From positions 1 through 54,923 of IMG/VR virus record IMGVR_UViG_3300046171_000008: DNA of 54,923 nucleotides. One strand, written 5' to 3'. Both the position numbers and the translations under genes were made by a program. This stretch comes from a virus. Under the pieces are notes generated by a model. It had not been told where the DNA came from. It was given only the letters and a program-made list of their open reading frames with translations, and made no database searches. Positions 6,799 through 15,774 of the stretch are shown one piece after another (positions within the stretch are counted from its first letter, which is position 1; each line of letters begins with the position of its first letter).

Positions 6799-7295
6799 TG
6801 ACAAACCCATTTAAAGCCCGTACAGAAGGAACTAAAGACAAACCACTGTCTCCTTATGAAAAAAAGTTAAAAAAACTAAAACAAAAAAATAAACAAAAAA
6901 CTGAAGACGCTAATTTCAGTGTATCAGCAGGAAAGTTTGGCGATAAAAGTAGTACTTTAAGTGATATTGCTAATAAACTTGGTATTACATTAAAGTCTTT
7001 AAAAAAAGAAAATCCACAAATAAAAGACTTAAATAAAATATCAAAAAATCAAAAAATTAATGTTCCCCTACGTAGGCAAACTTTTTTTGAGAAATACATA
7101 GCTGGCCCTAAAACAAAACCATCCACTCGTGAAGTAGTAACAGGCAAAGATAAAAAAGAACAACTGGCTGTAAAAAAAGGTGCAGAAGGTAAAGTCTATA
7201 AAGGTATGTCTAAAAAAGATATGGCTGCAATAACACTTGACTATCGTGTAGGTGGTATGGTAAAATCTACAGTAGACAATAGAAAAAAGAAATGA
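6798..7295 (+). CDS. LysM-domain protein, 165 aa
   Basis: Lys-rich protein with one LysM-type module in the middle (about residues 50-92: STLSDIANKLGITLKSLKKE, then NPQIKDLNKISKNQKINVP). LysM modules bind N-acetylglucosamine polymers such as peptidoglycan. There is no attached hydrolase domain and no signal peptide. The C-terminus ends LDYRVGGMVKS followed by a Lys run, one of several GG(M/L) basic tails in this arm. It may be a virion protein that contacts the cell wall during entry; inference. Confidence 0.7.
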   Translation: MTNPFKARTEGTKDKPLSPYEKKLKKLKQKNKQKTEDANFSVSAGKFGDKSSTLSDIANKLGITLKSLKKENPQIKDLNKISKNQKINVPLRRQTFFEKYIAGPKTKPSTREVVTGKDKKEQLAVKKGAEGKVYKGMSKKDMAAITLDYRVGGMVKSTVDNRKKK

Positions 7296-7693
7296 CTAGA
7301 AGCATAGGTAAGTGGAAGCTACCACAGCCAACCGATATTAAAGAAGAAAATGAATGGGTGCAAATACCTCGCATTGCTAGGACTGTACCTTTCGGCTACA
7401 AGCAAAACGAACAAGACCCCGACATTCTTGACCCAATACCAACAGAACTTGACCTGCTAGAAAAAGCTAGGTCACATGTAAATCAGTATAGTTATCGTGA
7501 AGTAGCCAACTGGCTTAGTACACAGACAGGGCGATACATATCTCACGTAGGTCTAAGGAAACGGCTAAGTAATGAGCGGAAACGTAAGAACCAAGCTGCA
7601 AGCCTCCGCAAGTGGGCAGAATATGCGGAAACGGCAATCGCCAAAGCGAAAGCCATCCAAGAAGAAAGAACAGGCGCAAAAGCCAACAGTTGA
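7292..7693 (+). CDS. HTH protein before the terminase, 133 aa
   Basis: Its start overlaps the preceding stop (AAATGA). The N-terminal half is a conserved block (EWVQIPRIARTVPFGYK, then PDILDPIPTELDLLEKA); the C-terminal half holds a resolvase-like helix-turn-helix (SYREVANWLSTQTGRYIS, HVGLRKRL) and a basic helix. DNA binding is likely. The position directly before the large terminase suggests a packaging-site recognition role, possibly sharing that task with the 6424 gene. Its end overlaps the start of the terminase frame. Confidence 0.7.
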   Translation: MTRSIGKWKLPQPTDIKEENEWVQIPRIARTVPFGYKQNEQDPDILDPIPTELDLLEKARSHVNQYSYREVANWLSTQTGRYISHVGLRKRLSNERKRKNQAASLRKWAEYAETAIAKAKAIQEERTGAKANS

Positions 7694-9131
7694 AATAAAG
7701 TCTGTAGAGTACGAGACACAGGCAATTGAAGAGACAGCTAACGTACTGTTTAAGCCTAACCCCGGACCACAGACTGACTTTCTAGCCGCAGCAGAACGAG
7801 AAGTACTATACGGTGGAAGTGCTGGTGGAGGTAAATCCTACGCCATGCTGTCAGACCCACTACGTTATATGGGGCATCCCGCATTTAGTGGATTGCTCTT
7901 GCGACACACCACAGAAGAACTAAGAGAACTGGTATTCAAGTCGCAGGAGTTGTACCCAAAAATCTGGCCCGGTATTAAGTGGTCAGAGCGAAAGATGCAG
8001 TGGACTGCACCATCTGGCGCAAGGTTGTGGATGTCATACCTCGACAGAGATGATGATGTCTTGCGTTATCAGGGTCTGGCATTTAGCTGGATAGGGTTTG
8101 ACGAATTGACCCAGTGGGCCACACCATATGCATGGAATTACATGCGGTCACGTCTACGGTCCACTGCACCCGACTTGCCTATCTTTATGAGAGCCACAAC
8201 TAACCCCGGAGGAAGAGGTCATCACTGGGTAAAGAAAATGTTCATTGACCCATCACCATACAATAGAGCATTCGATGCAACAGACAGTGAAACCGGAGAA
8301 GTACTACGATACCCAGCAGGACATGCAAAGGCTGGAAAGTCACTATTTAAAAGGCGGTTTATCCCAGCAAGACTATCAGACAATCCTTATCTGGCAGAGT
8401 CGGGTGACTATGAAGCAATGCTACTCTCTATGCCAGAGCAGCAAAGACGACAGCTTCTTGAAGGTGATTGGGATATCAAAGAAGGTGCGGCCTTTACTGA
8501 GTTTGACCGCAACATTCATGTTGTTGAGCCTTTCGATGTACCTCATAATTGGGTTAAGTTTAGGGCTTGCGATTATGGTTACGGCAGTAAGTCTGGCGTT
8601 GTTTGGTTTGCTGTCGCACCTAATGAGCAGCTTGTGGTATATAGAGAACTATACGTCTCTAAAGTCCTTGCCGCAGATTTGGCAGATATGATACTTGAAT
8701 TAGAGGCAGGTGATGGAACTATTAAATATGGTGTGCTGGATAGCAGTCTTTGGCATAAGCGTGGGGATACTGGACCGTCTCTTGCGGAAACTATGATAGC
8801 ACGAGGATGCCGTTGGCGTCCATCAGATAGAAGCCGTGGCAGTCGTGTAGCAGGTAAGAACGAAATACACAGACGCTTACAGGTAGATGAGTTTACAGAG
8901 GAGCCTAGACTTGTATTCTTTAATAGCTGCACAAATGTCATATCACAGTTACCAGCCATCCCGCTTGATAAAAAGAATCCAGAAGACATTGATACAAATA
9001 GTGAAGACCACTTGTATGATGCGTTAAGGTATGGTATAATGTCCAGACCAAGGTTTAGTATATTTGACTACGACCCAATGGGAAGACCTAGCACTGGTAT
9101 GCGTGTAGCAGACAGCACATTCGGATATTAA
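7572..9131 (+). CDS. terL: Terminase large subunit
   Basis: ATPase-nuclease motor that packages DNA into the prohead. Walker A is LYGGSAGGGKSYAML (about 79-93 of the frame), Walker B is WIGFDELTQW, and the C-terminal RNase H-like nuclease shows three acidic positions: FRACDYGYGS, YGVLDSSLW and DHLYDALRYG. The length of 519 aa is normal. The start is uncertain: ATG at 7572 gives a basic extension overlapping the previous gene by 122 bases; the ATG at 7623 (MRKRQSPKRK) is an equally good choice. Neither has a strong ribosome site. Confidence 0.95.
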   Translation: MSGNVRTKLQASASGQNMRKRQSPKRKPSKKKEQAQKPTVEIKSVEYETQAIEETANVLFKPNPGPQTDFLAAAEREVLYGGSAGGGKSYAMLSDPLRYMGHPAFSGLLLRHTTEELRELVFKSQELYPKIWPGIKWSERKMQWTAPSGARLWMSYLDRDDDVLRYQGLAFSWIGFDELTQWATPYAWNYMRSRLRSTAPDLPIFMRATTNPGGRGHHWVKKMFIDPSPYNRAFDATDSETGEVLRYPAGHAKAGKSLFKRRFIPARLSDNPYLAESGDYEAMLLSMPEQQRRQLLEGDWDIKEGAAFTEFDRNIHVVEPFDVPHNWVKFRACDYGYGSKSGVVWFAVAPNEQLVVYRELYVSKVLAADLADMILELEAGDGTIKYGVLDSSLWHKRGDTGPSLAETMIARGCRWRPSDRSRGSRVAGKNEIHRRLQVDEFTEEPRLVFFNSCTNVISQLPAIPLDKKNPEDIDTNSEDHLYDALRYGIMSRPRFSIFDYDPMGRPSTGMRVADSTFGY

Positions 9132-9141
9132 GGAAAACATC

Positions 9142-11289
9142 ATGGATGAAGATGATATTATGATTGAAGACGATGCAATTGCATTGGAAGACACAGATGA
9201 CTCTGTTGTTGAAGATGCAGAAATTGCTTCAATTATTCCATTTATTAACGAGAAGTATCAGCGTTCAGAAGACTACCGCGAACAAGACGAAGACCGTTGG
9301 CTACGTGCTTATCGTAACTACCGTGGCTTGTATGGTCCAGACGTGCAGTTTACTGAGGCAGAGAAGTCTCGTGTATTTATCAAGGTAACAAAGACAAAGA
9401 CGCTGGCAGCTTACGGACAGATTGTAGATGTCCTGTTTGCAAATCAGCGTTTTCCTTTATCTGTAGACCCAACTGAACTGCCAGAAGGCGTAGTTGAGGA
9501 TGTTAGCTTTGACCCACAAGAGCCAGAGCAACTGCGTGGAGAAACTGCGTTGTCTACTAGCCCGTATGGTTTTGCTGGTGATGGCAATGATTTGGCACCC
9601 GGCGCAACAGCACAGTCTCTGCAAGAGAAGCTGGGTGTAGTACAAAATAAACTAGAGCCTGTACAGGAAAAACTTAAAGAAGGTCCGGGTAAGACACCTA
9701 CAGCAATTACATTTAGTCCTGCACAAATTGCTGCAAAGAAAATGCAAAAGAAAATCCATGACCAGCTTGAGGAGTCAGGTGCTAGTAAGCACATGCGTAA
9801 TTCTGCATTTGAGATGGCGTTGTTTGGCACAGGCGTTATGAAGGGTCCATTTGCTGTAGACAAAGAGTATCCTAATTGGAATGATGATGGTGAGTATGAT
9901 CCTAGATTCAAAACCGTTCCGCAAGTACAGCATGTATCTGTTTGGAACTTTTATCCTGACCCTGATGCGAATAGCATGGATGAAGCGCAGTACGTAATTG
10001 AACGGCATAAGATGTCACGTACACAGTTGCGCGGTTTGAAAAAGCGTCCATATTTTCGTGGACAAGTTATTGATGAGGTAATTCAAATTGGTGAAAACTA
10101 TACTAAAAAATATTGGGAAGATGATTTATCCGATTATGCTCCTGAGTCCTCTATTGACCGCTTTGAGGTACTTGAATATTGGGGTACAGTGGATATTGAC
10201 ATGCTTGAAGAGCAAGATATCGAAATACCGGAAGAACTAAAAGACTTTGATGAACTACAAGCAAACGTATGGATTTGTAATGATAAACTTATTCGTATGG
10301 TTCTGAACCCATTCAAGCCTAGTAAAATTCCGTATCATGCTGCGCCATATGAACTGAACCCATACTCATTTTTTGGAGTGGGTATTGCAGAAAACATGGA
10401 CGACACGCAGACATTGATGAATGGTTTCATGCGTATGGCTGTGGACAATGCCGTACTGTCAGGCAATTTGATTATGGAACTAGATGAAACTAATCTGGTT
10501 CCGGGTCAAGACCTGTCACTATATCCGGGTAAGGTATTCCGTAGGCAGGGCGGCGCACCGGGTCAAGCTATCTTTGGCACAAAGTTTCCTAACGTGTCTA
10601 GTGAGAACATGATGCTGTTTGATAAGGCACGTCAGCTATCAGATGAAAGTACAGGCTTGCCTAGTTTTGCTCATGGGCAGACAGGTGTTACAGGTGTAGG
10701 GCGTACTGCGTCAGGCATCTCTATGCTTATGGGTGCTGCCAGTGGTAGCATTAAGACTGTCGTTAAGAACGTAGACGATTATTTGCTGCGTCCTTTGGGT
10801 GAAGGCTTCTTCCGTTTTAATATGCAGTTTGACTTTGACCCAGAAATTAAGGGTGACTTAGAAGTTAAGGCACGTGGAACAGAAAGCCTGATGGCTAATG
10901 AAGTACGTAGCCAACGCCTGATGCAGTTCTTGCAGGTAGCAAGCAGCCCAGCACTTGCACCTTTTGCTAAGTTCCAGTATGTAATCCGCGAGATTGCATC
11001 TTCATTGGACTTGGACCCCGACAAAGTAACCAACAATATGGATGAAGCTGCTCTGCAAGCAGAGATTATGAAAGGCTTCCAAGCCCCTGCACAGCCAGTA
11101 GGACCAGAAGGCGCAGCACCAGCGGGTGCAAACCCAATGGACCCAACAGGAGCAGGTGGTGGTAATATAGGTACAGGACAAGTTCCTATGCCGGGTGAAC
11201 AAGGATTTAGTGCAAATGGACAAACAGCAGATACTCAGCCGCCTCAAGCCGCTGGTGGGCAACAACCGCCAATGGGAGGCGTTCAATAG
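9142..11289 (+). CDS. Portal protein, 715 aa
   Basis: Forms the dodecameric ring at the capsid vertex. A ribosome site (AAGGA) and ATG follow the terminase by 10 bases. An acidic N-terminus leads to EDRWLRAYRNYRGLYGPD; the middle has YWGTVDIDM-like strands and NPYSFFGVGIAENMDDTQTL, then GVGRTASGISMLMGAASGSI, all features of large podovirus-type portals. The C-terminus is a Pro/Gly/Gln-rich low-complexity tail. Position between terminase and scaffold agrees. The call rests on overall pattern and gene order. Confidence 0.88.
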   Translation: MDEDDIMIEDDAIALEDTDDSVVEDAEIASIIPFINEKYQRSEDYREQDEDRWLRAYRNYRGLYGPDVQFTEAEKSRVFIKVTKTKTLAAYGQIVDVLFANQRFPLSVDPTELPEGVVEDVSFDPQEPEQLRGETALSTSPYGFAGDGNDLAPGATAQSLQEKLGVVQNKLEPVQEKLKEGPGKTPTAITFSPAQIAAKKMQKKIHDQLEESGASKHMRNSAFEMALFGTGVMKGPFAVDKEYPNWNDDGEYDPRFKTVPQVQHVSVWNFYPDPDANSMDEAQYVIERHKMSRTQLRGLKKRPYFRGQVIDEVIQIGENYTKKYWEDDLSDYAPESSIDRFEVLEYWGTVDIDMLEEQDIEIPEELKDFDELQANVWICNDKLIRMVLNPFKPSKIPYHAAPYELNPYSFFGVGIAENMDDTQTLMNGFMRMAVDNAVLSGNLIMELDETNLVPGQDLSLYPGKVFRRQGGAPGQAIFGTKFPNVSSENMMLFDKARQLSDESTGLPSFAHGQTGVTGVGRTASGISMLMGAASGSIKTVVKNVDDYLLRPLGEGFFRFNMQFDFDPEIKGDLEVKARGTESLMANEVRSQRLMQFLQVASSPALAPFAKFQYVIREIASSLDLDPDKVTNNMDEAALQAEIMKGFQAPAQPVGPEGAAPAGANPMDPTGAGGGNIGTGQVPMPGEQGFSANGQTADTQPPQAAGGQQPPMGGVQ

Positions 11290-11431
11290 TTACTTAGATG
11301 ATGCAATTATGCAACACCATAAAGTAATGGAACAATCGACAGACACTGTTATGTTACACAGGCAACAAGGTGCCATAGCAGTTTTACGTAAACTAAAGCA
11401 ACTTAGGGATGAAATTAATGGCTCTGGATAA
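11216..11431 (+). CDS. Small helical protein, 71 aa, unknown
   Basis: The start is taken at ATG 11216 with AAGGA upstream; an ATG at 11195 is less favoured. It overlaps the last 74 bases of the portal gene in another frame. The protein is a helical hairpin-like sequence (MDKQQILSRLKPLVGNNRQW, then TDTVMLHRQQGAIAVLRKLK). Small proteins of this shape follow the portal gene in other marine phages of this type. Function unknown; a packaging or assembly accessory is possible. Confidence 0.75.
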   Translation: MDKQQILSRLKPLVGNNRQWEAFNSYLDDAIMQHHKVMEQSTDTVMLHRQQGAIAVLRKLKQLRDEINGSG

Positions 11432-12983
11432 ACAAATGGAAATGTTTGATGACGGTGGTCTTATGGACGAAGGCGGCACAGTAGACCCTGTATCTGGTAA
11501 TGACGTGCCACCCGGCTCTACTCAAGAAGAAGTACGAGATGACATTCCCGCACAGCTTAGTGAAGGTGAATTTGTATTCCCTGCTGACGTAGTGCGTTAC
11601 ATTGGTCTAGGCAACTTGATGCGTATGCGTCAGGAAGCTAAGATGGGCCTAAAGTTAATGGATCAAATGGGCCAGATGGGCAATAGCGAAGAAGCTACTA
11701 TGCCAGATGACTTGCCATTTGATATTAATGATCTTGACATGGAAGACGAAATAGACGATAATAACGAATTAGAAATGCAAGTAGGTGGTTTTGTACAGCC
11801 TACACAACAACAACAACAGATGGGTATCAGTGGATATCAGCAAGCTGCAGCACCAACAACAGGAGTAGCAGCAGTGCCACAGCAAGCTGCATCACAGCAA
11901 TACGTACAACCTGTACAGCCTGTGCAAGCAGCAGTACCAACAATGCAAGCGTATAAACCAGAGGAAGTACCTACATTCCAGCAGACCATCGGTGACGATG
12001 CATTTGGAACTTATGATGAATTACGTCAATATCGCAATGAAGCAGGTAACATTCTTAATGTACCATTCCGTAATGGTCAGCCTATCAGCCCAATCCCAGA
12101 AGGCTACACATTTGTAGACCCAGAAGAGACTGCCACAGAAGAGGTAACAACTACACCTACAACGCCACAGACTACTACTGTACGTGAAGAAGGTGGAGAT
12201 GACGAAGCACGGCAACGCCGCGAGGAAGAAATGTATGGTCCGGGTGGTGGTAGACTTGGAGTAAAAGGAAAAACTTATGGTATTTCTTTTGATGGTGTAG
12301 GACTATTAGAAGGAAGGGGTATGTTAACTGGTTTAGCTTTGAGTGGAGAAATTCCTGATAAGTATGCTACTAGCGTATCTGTAAATATAAAACGTGGGGA
12401 TGACGAATTTGCAGTCAGGGGTGATGCTTATAATGAATTGAAAGAAGTAATTGAAGACTCTGGTGCAAATTCTCCTGCTGCTGAAAATAAATTGGCTGAG
12501 TTGCGTAGGCGATCTAATGCAATTAAAGAAGCAAAACGTAAAGCGCAAGAAGAGTTTGATAGGCTTGCTAAACTAAAAGAAAACGAAGAAGAACGTAAAC
12601 GCACAAAAGTACAGCCTTCATCGGATGACCCCGGAGGTAAAGGACCGTTTGGTACCGGATATACTTACGACCCTAAATCCGTAAAAGAAACCACAGACTA
12701 TGTAGAATCAGGATACCAAGAAGCCTCTGGAGGTGGAGGAGGCGGTTTTGGAGGTGGTAGCCCATCCTCTAGTTCAAGTTCTTCTAGCAGCAGTTCATCA
12801 GGTAGTAGTAAATCTTCTAGTTCGGGTTCATCCAGTGGTGGTTCATCTAAATCTAGTGGAGGCAGCTACGGCGCAAAAGACTCAACTGGGGGTTCTAGAC
12901 GATTCGATGAAGGTGGTTTAGCATCTAAACCTAAACCCAAAACTAAAAAGATGAAGCGTGGTGGATTAGCTTCTAAAAAATAA
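11418..12983 (+). CDS. Conserved virion-arm protein with Ser/Gly-rich tail, about 521 aa
   Basis: The start is chosen at ATG 11418 (AGGGATG upstream). The N-terminal block EGEFVFPADVVRYIGLGNLM and RQEAKMGLKLMDQMGQ is strongly conserved in marine phages. The middle is Gln/Pro/Thr-rich, followed by a coiled-coil-like charged region (ENKLAELRRRSNAIKEAKRK). Near the C-terminus there is a run of Gly then about 40 residues that are nearly all Ser and Gly, ending MKRGGLASKK. It sits between portal and scaffold genes, so a minor capsid or assembly role is inferred. Confidence 0.75.
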   Translation: MALDKQMEMFDDGGLMDEGGTVDPVSGNDVPPGSTQEEVRDDIPAQLSEGEFVFPADVVRYIGLGNLMRMRQEAKMGLKLMDQMGQMGNSEEATMPDDLPFDINDLDMEDEIDDNNELEMQVGGFVQPTQQQQQMGISGYQQAAAPTTGVAAVPQQAASQQYVQPVQPVQAAVPTMQAYKPEEVPTFQQTIGDDAFGTYDELRQYRNEAGNILNVPFRNGQPISPIPEGYTFVDPEETATEEVTTTPTTPQTTTVREEGGDDEARQRREEEMYGPGGGRLGVKGKTYGISFDGVGLLEGRGMLTGLALSGEIPDKYATSVSVNIKRGDDEFAVRGDAYNELKEVIEDSGANSPAAENKLAELRRRSNAIKEAKRKAQEEFDRLAKLKENEEERKRTKVQPSSDDPGGKGPFGTGYTYDPKSVKETTDYVESGYQEASGGGGGGFGGGSPSSSSSSSSSSSSGSSKSSSSGSSSGGSSKSSGGSYGAKDSTGGSRRFDEGGLASKPKPKTKKMKRGGLASKK

Positions 12984-13055
12984 TCTACAATATGTTGGCT
13001 ACTCATCCCCCATCCCCGACAGGTTGGCTACGGTGGCCCCAACAAGGAGAATGAC

Positions 13056-13922
13056 ATGAACGATACAATCATGGCAGAAGAAATGAAGACTACGCCAAAG
13101 GCGGCATTTGTTAATAAACCTTACACGCAAGAAGAACGAGTTAAGCGCGATGAGGAAGAACTAGAACAGCTAATGAAAGAACGTGATGGTGAAGAAGAAG
13201 CACCAGAGCAAGAAGCTGAACCTACTAGCGCAGAAGAGAAAACATTTAAAAAGCGTTACTCTGACCTACGCCGACATCAACAGAAACAAGCAGAAGAGTT
13301 TAAGTCTGAACTTGCAGAACTAAAGCGTCAGCTTTCGGATGCTACAAAGAAAGAAATGAAACTGCCCAAGTCTGATGAGGACATTGAAGAGTGGGCAAAA
13401 GAATACCCAGACGTAGCAGCTATCGTTGAAACAATTGCAATGAAGAAAGCTAGTGAACAAGCAACTGCACTAGAAGAACGAATCAAAGCAATTGATGAGA
13501 TGCAGAATACCGCAACTAAAGAAAAAGCAGAAGCATCTCTGATGCAGATGCATCCAGATTTCGGCGAGATTCGTGACAGCGATGACTTCCACGAGTGGGC
13601 CGAAGAACAACCTAAGTGGGTACAGGACGCACTGTACGAGAATGATAATGACGCACGGTCAGCAGCACGAGCAATTGACCTCTACAAAGCAGATAGAGGC
13701 ATTGGCAAAAAGTCTAAGAGCAAGAATGATAAGGGTGCAGCAGAGGCAGTTGCGCCGAAAGATAAAAGAAGTAAGCCGCAAACTGATGAGGCTTCCACGT
13801 ATCTGAAAGAGTCAGATGTAGAAAAAATGTCAGCACATGAATACGAGAAACATGCTGATGAGATTATGGATGCAATCCGTAGTGGTAAGTTTATCTACGA
13901 TTTATCTGGTTCTGCACGATAA
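13056..13922 (+). CDS. Putative capsid scaffolding protein, 288 aa
   Basis: The ATG at 13056 lies six bases after AAGGAG. The protein is highly charged and helical: an Asp/Glu-rich N-terminus, a coiled-coil region (residues about 65-160, RRHQQKQAEEFKSELAELKR), and a Lys-rich C-terminal linker ending ESDVEKMSAHEYEKHADEIM. Lack of globular motifs, coiled-coil character and position directly before the major capsid gene are typical of scaffolds, which guide coat assembly and leave the prohead. No protease signature is visible. Confidence 0.82.
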   Translation: MNDTIMAEEMKTTPKAAFVNKPYTQEERVKRDEEELEQLMKERDGEEEAPEQEAEPTSAEEKTFKKRYSDLRRHQQKQAEEFKSELAELKRQLSDATKKEMKLPKSDEDIEEWAKEYPDVAAIVETIAMKKASEQATALEERIKAIDEMQNTATKEKAEASLMQMHPDFGEIRDSDDFHEWAEEQPKWVQDALYENDNDARSAARAIDLYKADRGIGKKSKSKNDKGAAEAVAPKDKRSKPQTDEASTYLKESDVEKMSAHEYEKHADEIMDAIRSGKFIYDLSGSAR

Positions 13923-13929
13923 AAAAGAG

Positions 13930-13957
13930 TTGACAAGTAGTTATTAATAAGTATAAC
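13930..13957 (+). promoter_or_regulatory. Putative sigma-70 promoter for the capsid genes
   Basis: TTGACA at 13930-13935, a 16-base spacer and TATAAC at 13952-13957, in the gap between scaffold and major capsid genes. It would add transcripts for the coat protein and its neighbour, the most abundant virion components. Confidence 0.75.
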
Positions 13958-13973
13958 TATAGTCAAGTGTAGT

Positions 13974-13998
13974 GTAAGCAGGGTCGCTCCTTGCTTAC
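13974..13998 (+). promoter_or_regulatory. Hairpin in the capsid mRNA leader
   Basis: GTAAGCA (13974-13980) pairs with TGCTTAC (13992-13998), and inner GGG/TCC extend the stem. No T-run follows, so it is more likely an mRNA-stabilising 5' hairpin than a terminator. The remaining leader up to 14153 shows no gene. Confidence 0.55.
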
Positions 13999-14164
13999 CT
14001 AACAATCCGCAAACGACAAAAATCTTCAAGATTACCTGAATAACATGGCCTACTAAGTATGTCGGCGGCCACTGACTTACAAGGTACACCCTACGTTATA
14101 CAGCCTCTGCAAAGAATTGTACTGTTTGCATCTGTGAAAAATCCAAAACAATAGGAGATGGATT

Positions 14165-15220
14165 ATGGCTTTCCCAAGAGCACCGGGTTATAACAACTTG
14201 CCGAATGGCAATTTTAGCCCAGTAATTTACTCCAAACAGGTGCAGCTTGCATTCCGCAAGGCCGCTGTTTGTGACGCGATTACGAATAACGACTACTTTG
14301 GTGAAATCGCAAACTTTGGTGATTCAGTTAAAATCATCAAGGAACCCGAAATCACTGTTAAGGCTTACGAGCGTGGTACTACCATTACTCCGCAAGACCT
14401 TGACGATGAAGACTTCACACTGACCGTTGACAAAGCTAACTACTTTGCTTTTAAAGTTGACGACATTGAGGAAGCGCATTCGCACGTAAACTTTGAGTCT
14501 CTCTCAAGCAACCGTGCTGCATACCGTCTTGCTGACCAGTTTGACCAAGATGTTCTTGGCTACCTGTCAGGCTTTAAGCAGTCTGCAATCAGTGGCACAC
14601 CTGACACCGTAAATAACGTAATTAACGGTACTAAGTCAGTTACAACTGCTGGTACTGACGAACTGCTGTCAAGCATGAAGCTGAATGCATCCGACTTCAA
14701 CGCAGGTAATGCTGCTAACTGTGTCGGTCTGAAGCCTCGCGCATCAGAAGCTGTTCCAACTGCTGCTGGTACTACTAACCCACTGACTGTGATTGCACGT
14801 ATGGGTCGTCAACTCGACCTGCAAAACGTGGACTCTCAGGGCCGTTGGTTGGTCATTGACCCAGTGTTCGTTGAACTGCTGAAAGATGAAGACTCACGTT
14901 TGTTTGATTCAGACTTTGGTGGTTCTGGACTTCAGAACGGTTTGATTTTGAATAACCTGCATGGATTTAAAGTCCATGTTTCTAACAACCTGCCTAAAGT
15001 TGGTACTGGTCCTTCCACAACTGGTGGAACCAATGCTAATAACTTTGGTGTGATTGTTGCTGGTCATTCATCTTCAGTCGCTACTGCTGACCAAATCAAC
15101 AAGACTGAAACTTACCGCGACCCGGACAGCTTTGCCGATATCGTCCGTGGTATGCATCTGTATGGCCGCAAGATTCTCCGTCCAGAGGCTCTTGTTAACG
15201 CCAAATACTGTTTGGTTTAA
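14165..15220 (+). CDS. Major capsid protein
   Basis: Coat protein, 351 aa, with a strong ribosome site (AGGAG) before ATG. The N-terminus MAFPRAPGYNNLPNGNFSP, then FGEIANFGDSVKIIKEPEIT and ADQFDQDVLGYLSG are typical of HK97-fold coat proteins of marine podovirus-type phages; the C-terminal DPDSFADIVRGMHLYGRKIL is the usual conserved end. It has its own promoter upstream and a terminator-like hairpin after the next gene, consistent with high, separate expression. No signal for cleavage is seen. Confidence 0.9.
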   Translation: MAFPRAPGYNNLPNGNFSPVIYSKQVQLAFRKAAVCDAITNNDYFGEIANFGDSVKIIKEPEITVKAYERGTTITPQDLDDEDFTLTVDKANYFAFKVDDIEEAHSHVNFESLSSNRAAYRLADQFDQDVLGYLSGFKQSAISGTPDTVNNVINGTKSVTTAGTDELLSSMKLNASDFNAGNAANCVGLKPRASEAVPTAAGTTNPLTVIARMGRQLDLQNVDSQGRWLVIDPVFVELLKDEDSRLFDSDFGGSGLQNGLILNNLHGFKVHVSNNLPKVGTGPSTTGGTNANNFGVIVAGHSSSVATADQINKTETYRDPDSFADIVRGMHLYGRKILRPEALVNAKYCLV

Positions 15221-15232
15221 GGAGAATAGATT

Positions 15233-15712
15233 ATGGCACTAGGTGATAACACTCTCCAAGCCGCACGTGGCAACTCGCAGCGTGGGCGTAATCCATACAT
15301 GGTTCAGACTACTCTGAACTGGGCAACAGCTTTGTCAGACAAAGGTTCTGCACTTGCAGCATCTGATGTCGTTCCTGTCATTGCCGTTCCTAAAGGTGTA
15401 ATGGTACTGAACGCAGGTATTGAAGTTGATACTGCTTCTGACGGTTCTACATTTACTGTAGACGTTGGTATGGTAGATGCTGATGTATTTGTCGATGGTT
15501 TTGATGCTACGTCAGCCGCTGGCGTACTGTCGCAAAACCCTGCAGCTTACCAGCCAGTAATGGCTGTTGCTGCTGATAACATTGACGTGACTATCGCTAC
15601 CCTTTCAGGTGGCGCAGTGAGTTCAGGTCTGTTCCGCGTCTGGGCTGTCCTTATGGACTGCAATGACGAAGGTGACTTGACTGCTCAAGAAGTAGCACGT
15701 GACGTTATCTAA
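15233..15712 (+). CDS. Putative head decoration protein, 159 aa
   Basis: Follows the major capsid gene by 12 bases with its own AGGAG. After a basic N-terminus (LQAARGNSQRGRNPYMVQTT) the sequence is beta-rich with many Val/Ala/Asp strands (KGVMVLNAGIEVDTASDG, STFTVDVGMVDADVF). Its size, composition and cotranscription with the coat gene up to the hairpin at 15726 fit a capsid cement or decoration protein. Inferred from context. Confidence 0.7.
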   Translation: MALGDNTLQAARGNSQRGRNPYMVQTTLNWATALSDKGSALAASDVVPVIAVPKGVMVLNAGIEVDTASDGSTFTVDVGMVDADVFVDGFDATSAAGVLSQNPAAYQPVMAVAADNIDVTIATLSGGAVSSGLFRVWAVLMDCNDEGDLTAQEVARDVI

Positions 15713-15725
15713 CTGACATAGTATT

Positions 15726-15763
15726 GGGGCAGGGCAACTTGCCCCTTTACTTTCTTTCTTTAT
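15726..15763 (+). terminator. Rho-independent terminator after capsid genes
   Basis: GGGGCA (15726-15731) pairs with TGCCCC (15740-15745), with an alternative inner GGGCA-act-TGCCC stem, followed by the T-rich stretch TTTACTTTCTTTCTTT. It lies between the capsid pair and the tail genes and probably attenuates rather than fully blocks transcription. Confidence 0.75.
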
Positions 15764-15774
15764 AAGGATGCACG

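Noticed and set aside
8245-8691. A 148-aa plus-strand frame with hydrophobic stretches
   Set aside because: It lies wholly inside the terminase large subunit gene in another frame, without a ribosome site; the terminase motifs on both sides are intact.
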